Positions 27,702 to 35,858 of a stretch of 64,000 nucleotides of DNA are shown here, piece by piece (the stretch's first letter is position 1; every line of letters starts with the position of its first letter). Source of the DNA: Bacteroides sp. OM05-12 (GTDB lineage: Bacteria; Bacteroidota; Bacteroidia; Bacteroidales; Bacteroidaceae). Under the pieces are notes generated by a model. The model saw only the letters and a program-made list of their open reading frames with translations, searched no databases and was not told the origin of the DNA. The translations under genes and the position numbers were made by a program. Location of the stretch: positions 17,658-81,657 of the forward strand of contig NZ_QSUN01000008.1 of assembly GCF_003438995.1 (NCBI RefSeq), written 5' to 3'.

Positions 27702-30700
27702 CTATTTTTTGCACAATGCCTTGAAATCACAATACTCACAGTTTCTTGCCACTTCTGTTTGAGTAAAAGATTCCTCCGGATTAAATATTTCACTGAGCAG
27801 GCTGTCTAATGATTCCCTGAACTCTTCTTCAAAAACGGAAAAGTCATCTACCGGAATCTTCTCTTTTCTCGCTTCTCCCATCTCAATAACAGGCGAATAA
27901 TCTTCGGAAGCGGCACGATGGATATACAGCAAGGCAGGAGCCACTTTCAAAGGTTGCTTCCGCTGCATAATGGCGGCGTAAAGGAATGTTTGGAAGATAT
28001 AGTTCGGACGAGCTTCGGACGGGATGAAGAGCGATGCCACATCTGTCGGAGTCTTGGGACTGCCACCTGTCTTGTAGTCCACAATACGGAGCGTGCCTTC
28101 CTTGCTGTCTATGCGGTCGATGATCCCCCCTATCCTCGATTTTATCACGCCTTTGGGGGTAGCGATGTCAATGTCTTCCGCCACTCCTTTTTCCATCGCT
28201 TCCATGGAGAATGGCGCGTACTGGAGATCGTTGCGGAAGAGTTGTTTCAGATAGGAAACGATTACGGCAGAATTTATCAACTGCACGCCGTTGTATTCCG
28301 GCCGCTCGTCTTCGGGCACTTTAAAAAAGAGTTCTTTAAACGCCTTATCCATATAATCCTGCAACTTCACTTCATTGTGCAACAGCTTTTCGATGTCTTC
28401 CTTACGGATGAACTTGCCGTTTGCCGTCAGGTCGATATACGCTAATTGTGCCGCCCGATGGAAAATACTTCCGAAGGTAGCGGAATCTATCTCGGTACTG
28501 ACCTCTCTGGGTGCACGCAGGGCCGCTACGTAGTAATAATAGAACTTCAGCCGGCAATCCAAATAAGTATTCAGGGCGGAAGGGGTAAATATGGCTTTCG
28601 CATTGACGCGGCGGTCGAACGTTTCTTGCAGGCGGCGCATAATCTCCGGCGTTTTCGGCACGGTGACGGGCTGAACGGTACGGGGCGACTGCCCGGCTTC
28701 CAAGTACTCCTGAATTATTTCATGGGGCGACTCCAACAGGAACTGAAGCATGAAACGGGATTGCTCGCCACGGTTAAGACCGTCCGATGAGGTGTTGTAC
28801 ATCAGCGTAATGTTCTCGGCACGCTGCATCAAGCGGTAAAAGTAGTAGGCATAGACGGCATTCCGGTGCTCCACGGTGGTCATCCCGAACGCCTTGCGAA
28901 GATTGTAGGGGATAAAAGAGCTGTCGCCGCCCGACTTGGGCAGCTGGCCTTCGTTGAGGGAGAGCAGGATGACGTTGCGGAAATCCAAATTTCGGGTTTC
29001 GAGCACGCCCATTATCTGCATTCCGATAGCCGGCTCGCCATGGAAAGGAATGGACGTACCCGCCAATACCTTATTTAACAGTCGCCGGAAAGTATCGGTG
29101 CTCACGGTGAGCCCGCCTTCCTCTACCAGCGTGCGAAAACGGGTGACGGTGGTATGCGCCTTGAAAAGTGACTCACGATATAGTTGTTCCAGATTGTCCT
29201 CGCCTGCAGGCGCATCGCGATATAACCCCGCCACTGCTTCGAGCATATTCATCAGGTAATCGCATAGCGAAAGGTTGCCCGTGGTGGTTGCGAATAGCTC
29301 CTTCAATAACTCGTCTTTCTTCAATTCGGAGGGCAAGGGATAAAAACGGTTGGTTGCCGTCAGCTCTTTTTCCAATGTTTCGGCAATGCCGGACAACTGC
29401 CGGGTGTAAGGGTGTTTCAGCGCAGAGGTAACTGCCGCGTAGATGAAACGTCCCGTCTCCGCATGGTAGCTTGCCTGTAATTCGAGGAGCGCGCAGAGGA
29501 AGCTGTACACGGGCGTCTGCGCCAATGGGAAACCCATTGTGATGTTGATGTTACGCACTTCGGGCGAGATGCTGTGAAGCACAGGCTGCAGAAGCGATTC
29601 GTTACAAAGGACGACAGCCGATTCCTGTTCGCGCTCGCTCAAGGTAGTCTCTATCCAACGGGGCAAGTAGCGTGCCTGCGCATTTTCCGTTGGGGCGGCA
29701 ATGAAGCGCACGTTTTTCGGACGGGAGAAAGAGGCGAAAAGATTTTCGGGCAGTGGAGACGGAAATTTCTCCAAGTTACGACGAATAAATTCTCCCGCTT
29801 CATGATTAGTTCCTGCACGACGACGAATTAATTCCCCTACTTCACGATTGGCTTCTTCATCATGACGAATAAACTCTCCCGCTTCATGATTATCCCCCTC
29901 TTTAGAAGAGGAACAATCAACAGCATACCTATCTGTTTGCTCGGTATCGGGAAGACCATCCTCGCTACCTTCCGCACTATTCCCCTTGATCCGGTTTCCC
30001 GCATGAAGATAAAACTGATCGTAATCCCAGTAAAAATCTGCTTTCCCGGCATCACGAAGAGCCTCAAAGAGTCTTGTCTCCACCTTATTTAATACATTGA
30101 AACCGACAAAGACGTATCGGTCATACGGAAGACTGTCCGCATCCAGCCGCTCGATGGCTTCCCGGTAGAGCATACCTTCATAGGCTATGCCCTGCTCTTC
30201 CAGCGTTTGCCGGTAGCGGTGATAGATATTCCCAAGTACATTCCACAGGGAGATGAAGCGTTCCTTCAGCTCTGTGCGCCGTTCTATGGAAAAATTCCGG
30301 AAGAACTGTTGTATCGCCTGCTCCTGCTCTTCATCCAAGAAGTCATAATCGTTCATGATTTCCTTGAGATCTTTCAGATTGGCGAAAAGGCGTCCGGCAT
30401 CCACGAGATTTTTATCCACGTCATCGAAATCGCTGATCAGCAGTTCGCCCCAATAATAGAAGTCGTCCAGTGTCTCCGAACTGCTTGTCTCTTGCCGGAA
30501 AACGCGGTAGAGTTCGCAAACCAGCTTGACGGGGTCTCCTGATTTGAGACGGGATAGACTGCGAAATAAATCGCTGATGCTTAAATAAGCAGGCGACCAC
30601 ACGGGACACTCCGACAGCTCCGCCAACGCTTCATTAAAGAACAATCCGGCGCGTTTGTTCGGGAATACGACTGCCACGCGAGACAGGTCGGCGCCATACC

Positions 30701-30743
30701 GTCCGAACACGTCCTCCGCCACTATCTGTAAAAATGTCTTCAT
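27702..30743 (-). CDS. AddB-like PD-(D/E)XK nuclease
   Basis: At 1013 residues this is the size of AddB-type partners. The N-terminus (VVFPNKRAGLFFNEAL) is the degenerate helicase-like domain without a Walker A Lys. The C-terminal nuclease has IGGIIDRID and RIVDYKTGG (catalytic Asp and Lys). It is bracketed by four cysteines, one at LDCRLKF and three at CEYCDFKALC, the layout of the iron-sulfur staple in AddB. With the AddA-like protein it should process double-strand ends. Residues about 283-324 hold three 14-residue repeats (NHEAGEFIRR-type), an insertion not expected in the family. The start overlaps the HU-like gene stop by 4 bp (ATGA), so they are translationally coupled. Confidence 0.9.
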   Translation of the reverse strand: MKTFLQIVAEDVFGRYGADLSRVAVVFPNKRAGLFFNEALAELSECPVWSPAYLSISDLFRSLSRLKSGDPVKLVCELYRVFRQETSSSETLDDFYYWGELLISDFDDVDKNLVDAGRLFANLKDLKEIMNDYDFLDEEQEQAIQQFFRNFSIERRTELKERFISLWNVLGNIYHRYRQTLEEQGIAYEGMLYREAIERLDADSLPYDRYVFVGFNVLNKVETRLFEALRDAGKADFYWDYDQFYLHAGNRIKGNSAEGSEDGLPDTEQTDRYAVDCSSSKEGDNHEAGEFIRHDEEANREVGELIRRRAGTNHEAGEFIRRNLEKFPSPLPENLFASFSRPKNVRFIAAPTENAQARYLPRWIETTLSEREQESAVVLCNESLLQPVLHSISPEVRNINITMGFPLAQTPVYSFLCALLELQASYHAETGRFIYAAVTSALKHPYTRQLSGIAETLEKELTATNRFYPLPSELKKDELLKELFATTTGNLSLCDYLMNMLEAVAGLYRDAPAGEDNLEQLYRESLFKAHTTVTRFRTLVEEGGLTVSTDTFRRLLNKVLAGTSIPFHGEPAIGMQIMGVLETRNLDFRNVILLSLNEGQLPKSGGDSSFIPYNLRKAFGMTTVEHRNAVYAYYFYRLMQRAENITLMYNTSSDGLNRGEQSRFMLQFLLESPHEIIQEYLEAGQSPRTVQPVTVPKTPEIMRRLQETFDRRVNAKAIFTPSALNTYLDCRLKFYYYYVAALRAPREVSTEIDSATFGSIFHRAAQLAYIDLTANGKFIRKEDIEKLLHNEVKLQDYMDKAFKELFFKVPEDERPEYNGVQLINSAVIVSYLKQLFRNDLQYAPFSMEAMEKGVAEDIDIATPKGVIKSRIGGIIDRIDSKEGTLRIVDYKTGGSPKTPTDVASLFIPSEARPNYIFQTFLYAAIMQRKQPLKVAPALLYIHRAASEDYSPVIEMGEARKEKIPVDDFSVFEEEFRESLDSLLSEIFNPEESFTQTEVARNCEYCDFKALCKK
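29772..29898. repeat. Three 42-bp tandem repeats inside the AddB-like gene
   Basis: The units, each beginning near CGACGAAT(A/T)AA, encode NHEAGEFIRHDEEA, NREVGELIRRRAGT and NHEAGEFIRRNLEK. They stay in frame, so copy-number change would only lengthen or shorten a linker. Confidence 0.85.
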
Positions 30744-31348
30744 ACTTCTCCGTTAGCGTTTATGGGTAAATAAATCACGTTGCGTCCTCTGCCGTAGCGT
30801 CTTAGACGCCCTTCTTCCGTGAGGCGGTTCAAATCTTTTACCGCCTTATAAGAAGACATTCCGGTAAGTTTCATATATTCCGAACGACTGATGCAGGCAT
30901 ATTTCTCCAGATACTCATCCAGCCTTTTCGGGTCGTAGTCCTGTTTCTCAGGGCGTCTGCTCCACTCCTTCGGGCAGTGCACAAACGACATATCCTGCAT
31001 CCTCCGGCGTGCATCTTTCGTAATGCGCAGGTTGATGTCTTTAAAATGTACGGAGCCGGCGCGAAGTTTTTCGCCCTCGTGCACCGGACGGCTTTTCAGT
31101 GACACGCTGAGGTAGCCCAAATCTCCCAGTTCCACGTGGTATCCGGCTTTAAGGTACTCCTCTATCTGCCCCATAAGATCGCAGATGACACCGCCCACTA
31201 CGCCTTTGGAATATGCCGTGCTACGAGCAACATCTGCGCTCAGCTTATCCATATCTATCGTTCCGTGAGGAACAAGACGGGCATGCATGAGCCCCTCTTC
31301 TTTCTGATTTTCAGATGGATTGGAATATAATTCATAAAATGCATCCAT
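30740..31348 (-). CDS. HU/IHF-family DNA-binding protein with C-terminal winged-helix-like part
   Basis: The first ~125 of 202 residues resemble the Bacteroidetes HU-like group: ARSTAYSKGVVGGVICDLM, VELGDLGYLSVSLKS and INLRITKDARRRM. The rest (YMKLTGMSSYKAVKDLNRLTEEGRLRRYGRGRNVIYL) looks like a winged helix with a recognition helix and beta wing, so it may bind DNA at two places. It overlaps the AddB-like start by 4 bp, suggesting joint production; a role in nucleoid structure during break repair is inference. The 5' leader carries the 22-nt palindrome array. Confidence 0.82.
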   Translation of the reverse strand: MDAFYELYSNPSENQKEEGLMHARLVPHGTIDMDKLSADVARSTAYSKGVVGGVICDLMGQIEEYLKAGYHVELGDLGYLSVSLKSRPVHEGEKLRAGSVHFKDINLRITKDARRRMQDMSFVHCPKEWSRRPEKQDYDPKRLDEYLEKYACISRSEYMKLTGMSSYKAVKDLNRLTEEGRLRRYGRGRNVIYLPINANGEV

Positions 31349-31444
31349 TCGATCCTGTTTTTTAATCCGGTTAATTATTAATTTTTCCTTGCAATCTTAT
31401 TTTTTAATACTGCCAGGCAATTCTTTTTTCTTATGATTAATTAA

Positions 31445-31532
31445 TCGTTTGACGTACGTCAAACGAAAACTAAACGTATGTCCGACAAAAGTTAAACGTA
31501 CGTCGAACGAATAGTCAACATACGTCAAACGA
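31445..31532. repeat. 88-bp element of four 22-nt units, copy 3, in the HU-like gene leader
   Basis: Units start at 31445, 31467, 31489 and 31511. The first is a perfect 22-bp palindrome of form TCGTTTGACG/CGTCAAACGA; the others share (T)AACGTACGTC-like cores and units 3 and 4 end AACGA. The array starts about 15 bp after the -7 box of the HU-addB operon, so it is transcribed as most of the first part of the 5' leader. Confidence 0.85.
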
Positions 31533-31546
31533 TTAACTTACCGTCA

Positions 31547-31554
31547 CAAAGATA
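31547..31554 (-). promoter_or_regulatory. -7 box of the HU-like/addB operon
   Basis: Minus-strand TATCTTTG matches TAnnTTTG and lies about 200 bp before the start codon, giving a long leader that contains the palindrome array. Confidence 0.6.
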
Positions 31555-31615
31555 CTTCTATTTCAATCGAAAAAAAATATAATCACATATAATTTAATTA
31601 TCCAAACGAAAAGAT

Positions 31616-31623
31616 TATATTTG
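31616..31623 (+). promoter_or_regulatory. -7 box of the C1 peptidase gene
   Basis: TATATTTG matches TAnnTTTG, 72 bp before the start codon. This leads me to reject the longer in-frame start at 31621. Confidence 0.6.
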
Positions 31624-31695
31624 TCCTCTGATAAAACATTTAAAATAAAAAATAAAACAATTAAGACCTGGAAAAACCATTTTAAAACCCGAACT

Positions 31696-33096
31696 ATGAT
31701 GAAAAGACAAACAATTTCGTTTTTGTTGCTTGCCGCAGCATTCTCTACTATACAGGCGCAACAAAACGGCGGCATTTCTCCGGAAATGATGCAACAAATC
31801 AAACAAACCTACCAAGACACTCCGCAGAATAAAGCCATCAGAAACGCATTGGCGGGCACGGACGCGAGAAAACTCGCCGTCAATCAGGAAAACCTGCCGG
31901 CATTCGACACTTATTTCTCCGACAAAGTAGAATCTAAAGGCATTACAGACCAACAGTCCTCCGGCAGATGCTGGCTTTTTACAGGGCTCAACGTGATGCG
32001 CGCCAAAATGATAGCCCGTTTCAAGCTGGGCGAATTCCGTTTCTCTCCCAACTACTGCTTTTTCTACGACCAGTTGGAAAAAGCCAACTTGTTCCTGCAA
32101 GGCGTCATCGACACGGGCACAAAGCCGATGGATGACCGCATGGTGGAGTGGCTTTTCAAAAATCCGTTGAGCGACGGCGGACAATTTACCGGAATCTCGG
32201 ACATTATCGGCAAATACGGCGTAGTGCCTCAGGAGGTGATGCCGGAAACGTTCAGCAGTAACAATACTTCCCGAATGGCCGGACTGATTACCCGGAAACT
32301 GAGAGAATTCGGTCTGGACCTGCGCGAACAAATCGCCAAAGGAGCCAAACCTGCGGCTGTAGAGAAAAGCAAAACGGAAATGCTGGGCACCATCTATCGT
32401 ATGCTCGTACTGAATCTTGGCGAGCCGCCCGCAAAATTTACGTGGACACGCAAAGATGCGCAGGGCAAGCCGGTAAATACGAAGGAGTATACCCCGCTGA
32501 CGTTCTTTAAGGAATACGTGGACGACGACCTCACGGGCAATTACGTAATGTTGATGAACGATCCTAACCGGGAATTCTACAAATGTTACGAAATCGACTA
32601 CGACCGTCACCGCTATGACGGAAAAAACTGGACGTACGTCAACCTTCCTATCGAAGACATCAAAGAAATGGCCATCAAGTCCATCAAAGACAGTACAATG
32701 ATGTACTTTTCCTGCGATGTAGGCAAATTCCTCGACTCGCAACGCGGCGTGCTCGATGTGAACAACTACGACTACGCATCCCTGATGGGCACTGATTTCA
32801 AGATGGACAAGAAACAGCGTATACAGACTTTCGACAGCGGTTCGTCACATGCCATGACGCTGATGGCGGTAGACTTGGATGAAAGCGGCAAGCCTAAAAA
32901 ATGGATGGTGGAAAACAGTTGGGGAGCCACAGCGGGTTATCAGGGACACTTGATTATGACCGACGAGTGGTTCAACGAATATATGTTCCGCCTTGTCGTA
33001 GAAAAGAAATACGTACCCGGAAATGTACTGAACATCTTGAAACAAAAGCCTATCCGCTTGCCGGCATGGGACCCGATGTTTGCCAACGAGGAATAA
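31696..33096 (+). CDS. Secreted C1 cysteine peptidase, aminopeptidase C/bleomycin hydrolase type
   Basis: The 466-residue product has a signal peptide (MMKRQTISFLLLAAAFS, then IQAQ), unlike the cytoplasmic PepC of Firmicutes. The catalytic triad is visible: Cys92 in QQSSGRCWLFTGLN, His385 in SSHAMTLMAV and Asn407 in VENSWG. Length and layout match bleomycin-hydrolase-like enzymes, which trim N-terminal residues from peptides. It probably acts in the periplasm. The 3' end is followed by two terminator-like hairpins. Confidence 0.9.
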   Translation: MMKRQTISFLLLAAAFSTIQAQQNGGISPEMMQQIKQTYQDTPQNKAIRNALAGTDARKLAVNQENLPAFDTYFSDKVESKGITDQQSSGRCWLFTGLNVMRAKMIARFKLGEFRFSPNYCFFYDQLEKANLFLQGVIDTGTKPMDDRMVEWLFKNPLSDGGQFTGISDIIGKYGVVPQEVMPETFSSNNTSRMAGLITRKLREFGLDLREQIAKGAKPAAVEKSKTEMLGTIYRMLVLNLGEPPAKFTWTRKDAQGKPVNTKEYTPLTFFKEYVDDDLTGNYVMLMNDPNREFYKCYEIDYDRHRYDGKNWTYVNLPIEDIKEMAIKSIKDSTMMYFSCDVGKFLDSQRGVLDVNNYDYASLMGTDFKMDKKQRIQTFDSGSSHAMTLMAVDLDESGKPKKWMVENSWGATAGYQGHLIMTDEWFNEYMFRLVVEKKYVPGNVLNILKQKPIRLPAWDPMFANEE

Positions 33097-33123
33097 GAAT
33101 ATAAAAAAAATCTTGTTTGGATG

Positions 33124-33251
33124 GCAGTGGAGGAGATTGCTTTCGGGGCGCTTCTCCCCTGTTTTTGAAAAAATTGACGACAGACGATGTCGATTGTTGA
33201 ATCTGACCGAAGTGGAGAAGTTGCTTTCGAGGCGCTTTTCCACTTTATTTT
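33124..33251 (+). terminator. Tandem duplicated hairpins after the C1 peptidase gene
   Basis: Two related hairpins lie at 33124-33167 and 33209-33251. Both have the loop TTGCTTTCGnGGCGC, but different stems (CAGTGGAGGAGA with TTCTCCCCTG; AAGTGGAGAAG with CTTTTCCACTT), each followed by T-rich sequence. They fit Rho-independent terminators for the plus strand and may shield the convergent mgtC-like gene. Confidence 0.7.
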
Positions 33252-33287
33252 AAATAAGACCACAGAGGATGCAAAATTCTGTTTCCC

Positions 33288-33956
33288 CTACTCCACCTTC
33301 GTGATAGTAATCTCCTGAAATTCTTCCAAGAAAAGCAATAAGCTTGATTCATCCCTCTTATGCGGCGCTTTCACTGTGATGGAGACATCATACGTCGTAT
33401 TATCCGAATGCGCGTCCGCTGATAATTCGTAGTTCACCAAGCGGTAGCCTTCCGCGTTCAGCCGTTCTATAACGGTTTTCACCATCTCTTTGTCGCGGAC
33501 GGAAAAATTGGCGGAAACACTGCGCAGCCCGATGCTCTTGAAAAAGAAATTTAGCACCTCCAAGCCCACTAATGTCAATGCCGTCGCAGCAATCCCAAGC
33601 CAAAACAAGCCCGCTCCCACGGCAAGACCGATGCCCGCCGTAGCCCACAGCCCGGCAGCCGTAGTCAGTCCGCGCACCATTTGTTTCTGAAAAATAATCG
33701 TTCCCGCACCGATAAATCCGATGCCGCTCACCACCTGCGCCGCAACACGGCTGGGGTCGAGCGAAACGCCGTCCTCCTGTATTATATCCTGAAAACCATA
33801 TTGTGAAACAATCATAATCAACGCGCTACCCAGTGCCACCAAAAAGTGCGTGCGGTAGCCCGCTTCCTTTGCCCGGTACTCCCTGTCCAACCCGACGACT
33901 GCACCCAACATCCCGGCAACAAACAAACGTAAAATAAAGTCCCAAGTCATTATCAT
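33288..33956 (-). CDS. MgtC/SapB family membrane protein
   Basis: The 222 residues start with about four to five helices carrying the family motifs MLGAVVGLDREYRAKEAGYRTHFLVALG and GIGFIGAGTIIF (shown as two separate blocks in the protein), and end with an ACT-like soluble domain of ~85 residues. MgtC proteins modulate ATP synthase or respond to Mg2+ limitation in pathogens; in Bacteroides the role is unknown. It is apparently a single gene, with mscS 54 bp upstream on the same strand, so co-transcription is possible. Confidence 0.88.
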   Translation of the reverse strand: MIMTWDFILRLFVAGMLGAVVGLDREYRAKEAGYRTHFLVALGSALIMIVSQYGFQDIIQEDGVSLDPSRVAAQVVSGIGFIGAGTIIFQKQMVRGLTTAAGLWATAGIGLAVGAGLFWLGIAATALTLVGLEVLNFFFKSIGLRSVSANFSVRDKEMVKTVIERLNAEGYRLVNYELSADAHSDNTTYDVSITVKAPHKRDESSLLLFLEEFQEITITKVE

Positions 33957-34010
33957 AGTTTTCCCCGTATTTTAAAACACCTAAAGATAATCATTTCCGC
34001 TCATAATCTG

Positions 34011-35369
34011 TTATTTATCCGCACTTTTAACGGAGTCTTTCTTTTTGATATGCCACGGCAATCCGTACAAATCTTCCGGCGGAACGCCCGATTCAAGGAT
34101 TCCGCTATTGATATAATCCCTTGCCGAAGCATTCTGAAACGCATACAAGCCGAATTTGGGCAACATCGAAGCAAAATGTTCCATAATCTCCGCCTGAATA
34201 GATTCATAGCTCACCCAATCCTTGTTTGCCGAGAAACAGTAAATCTGCAAGGGAAGCCCGTTGGGGGTCGGTTCCAGCGTGCGCACCATCAACGTCAGCT
34301 CCTTATTTACCCAAGGATGCTTCAGCAGGTACATCGTCATGTAAGCACGAAACAAGCCGAGATTGGTTTCGATCGTCCCGTTCACCAGTCCGTGACTGTT
34401 TGCCGTATTCTCCACCTTGCCGTCGGCCGCCTCCTGTTGCTTTTGCGTAATATAATCCTTCAGCAAGTCAATCTGCTTCATACTTTCCAGATACTCCGGC
34501 GTGCACTGCTCGATATTGTCCGTAGCGATGGTATAAGCGCGCATAATCCTCCGCCCGCCGGACTCCGTCATCCCCCGCCAGTTGATAAACGAACTGGAAA
34601 CCAGCGAGTAAGGCGGAATCGTCACAATCGTATTATCAAAATTCTGTACCTTGACAATATTCAGCGAAATATCCATCACCACCCCGTTTACCCCCGCCGA
34701 ATCCATCTCGATCCAGTCACCGATGTGTATCATATCGTTCTGCGAGAGCAACACACCCGCCACAAATCCCAGAATAGAATCCTTGAAAATCAACATCAGC
34801 ACAGCGGCAAATGCGCCCAGTCCGGTAATCAAGTTGAACGGCGACTTATCAATCAGAATCGATATAATGACAATTATCCCGATGAACGAGAACAACACTT
34901 GCAGAATCTGGATAAACCCCTTCATCGGACGGTCATGCAGCTCCCCTTTGTTCAGAATCACCTTCCCAACGGAACTGAGCACCACATTGACCGAGAGAAT
35001 CAGTACAACAACAAAATAAATCCAAGCAATCTTCTCGGCAATGTTCAGCACATCCGGCTTGCCCACAAAAGCGAAAGGCAACAATGCAATCACAATCAGC
35101 GGAGGCACAATCCATGACAACTTCCGCAAAGCATTGTACTCTATCAGCGAAGAAAGTATCTTCACATTGCGGAATTTCAGTATTTTCCGGGTAAACGTCA
35201 CCGCAATCAAGTGCACCAGTTTACCGATAACAAAAGCAATGATAAGAATCAATATCAGGTAAATCATCTCATCCAGCTTGTTCGTCATCTCCTTGGACAT
35301 CCCGAACGTATTCAAAATATCCTTTATCCAATGAAGCAAAGTAGCCGCAAATTTATCAGTCTCTTTCAT
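34011..35369 (-). CDS. MscS family mechanosensitive channel (YbdG-like)
   Basis: The 452 residues contain about five N-terminal helices, then the MscS pore/beta region: GLGAFAAVLMLIFKDSILGF, DMIHIGDWIEM, VNGVVMDISLNIVKVQNFDNT and IPPYSLVSSSFINW. The long C-terminal part matches the YbdG/MscM branch, which protects against mild osmotic down-shock. Located in the inner membrane. It lies downstream (same strand) of the duplicated RNA-like elements, whose terminators would shield it from AbgT-operon read-through. Confidence 0.88.
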   Translation of the reverse strand: MKETDKFAATLLHWIKDILNTFGMSKEMTNKLDEMIYLILILIIAFVIGKLVHLIAVTFTRKILKFRNVKILSSLIEYNALRKLSWIVPPLIVIALLPFAFVGKPDVLNIAEKIAWIYFVVVLILSVNVVLSSVGKVILNKGELHDRPMKGFIQILQVLFSFIGIIVIISILIDKSPFNLITGLGAFAAVLMLIFKDSILGFVAGVLLSQNDMIHIGDWIEMDSAGVNGVVMDISLNIVKVQNFDNTIVTIPPYSLVSSSFINWRGMTESGGRRIMRAYTIATDNIEQCTPEYLESMKQIDLLKDYITQKQQEAADGKVENTANSHGLVNGTIETNLGLFRAYMTMYLLKHPWVNKELTLMVRTLEPTPNGLPLQIYCFSANKDWVSYESIQAEIMEHFASMLPKFGLYAFQNASARDYINSGILESGVPPEDLYGLPWHIKKKDSVKSADK

Positions 35370-35402
35370 TCCGTTTCATTTTATCTGTTTAAATTTTAAA
35401 AT

Positions 35403-35600
35403 AAAGCCCCTGTAACTTTCTCAAGATTACAAGGGCTGATCGTATGTCAGGTTCAGTCTTTTTCATGTGGGCAGACGCTTCTGCCCGGCATAAATGCAAA
35501 ACAACGAAAACACTTACTTTCACAAGCGGGTGTCATCAAAAATAGTCATAATTTAATATCTATGATGAAAAACACATATACTAAACAGCGAGACAATAAA
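35403..35600 (-). ncRNA. Candidate structured RNA, copy A of a tandem pair
   Basis: Read on the minus strand: GTGTTTTTCAT near 35570, then CGCTTGTGAAAGTAAGTG (35528-35511), a hairpin GGGCAGA-AGCG-TCTGCCC (35486-35469), and a terminator GCCCTTGTAATC/GTTACAGGGGC followed by TTTATTTT (35437-35396). The same order recurs in copy B. The CGCTT upstream can pair with AAGCG in the hairpin loop in both copies, a possible pseudoknot. There is no convincing protein frame. Confidence 0.5.
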
Positions 35601-35674
35601 AAGGTTCGGAGAAATCGAAAAAATAATTTCCGAGAGTGCCGGAACAGATAAAAACGAGTAGATATCCACAAAAG

Positions 35675-35830
35675 AAAAAGCCCTGTGGTAAATCCACAAG
35701 GCCTATTTCTCGTTGCGGCAGACGCTTCCGCCGATTAAGCACTTACTTTCACAAGCGAATACTAACTATTAATCTTAAATCTATTACTATGAAAAACACA
35801 TTTATGCATAGATAACAGATAAGAAAGCCA
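35675..35830 (-). ncRNA. Candidate structured RNA, copy B of a tandem pair
   Basis: Minus-strand order: GTGTTTTTCAT near 35800, CGCTTGTGAAAGTAAGTG (35757-35740), hairpin GGCGGAAGCGTCTGCCGC (35732-35715), and terminator GCCTTGTGG/CCACAGGGC plus TTTTTCTTTT (35703-35668). The stem bases of the hairpin differ from copy A but still pair (GGG/CCC against GCGG/CCGC). A box TATCTATG near 35810 is one mismatch from TAnnTTTG. Confidence 0.5.
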
Positions 35831-35858
35831 GATTGTTCACTCGCCCCGAAAAAAAGTT

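Noticed and set aside
31615..32742. Long minus-strand open frame opposite the C1 peptidase gene
   Set aside because: It mirrors the peptidase codons, has no family motifs, and the plus-strand protein has a full catalytic triad and promoter.
34050..35117. 355-codon plus-strand frame opposite mscS
   Set aside because: Composition is Arg/His/Gln-rich as expected from the reverse of a membrane protein gene; no promoter or motif.
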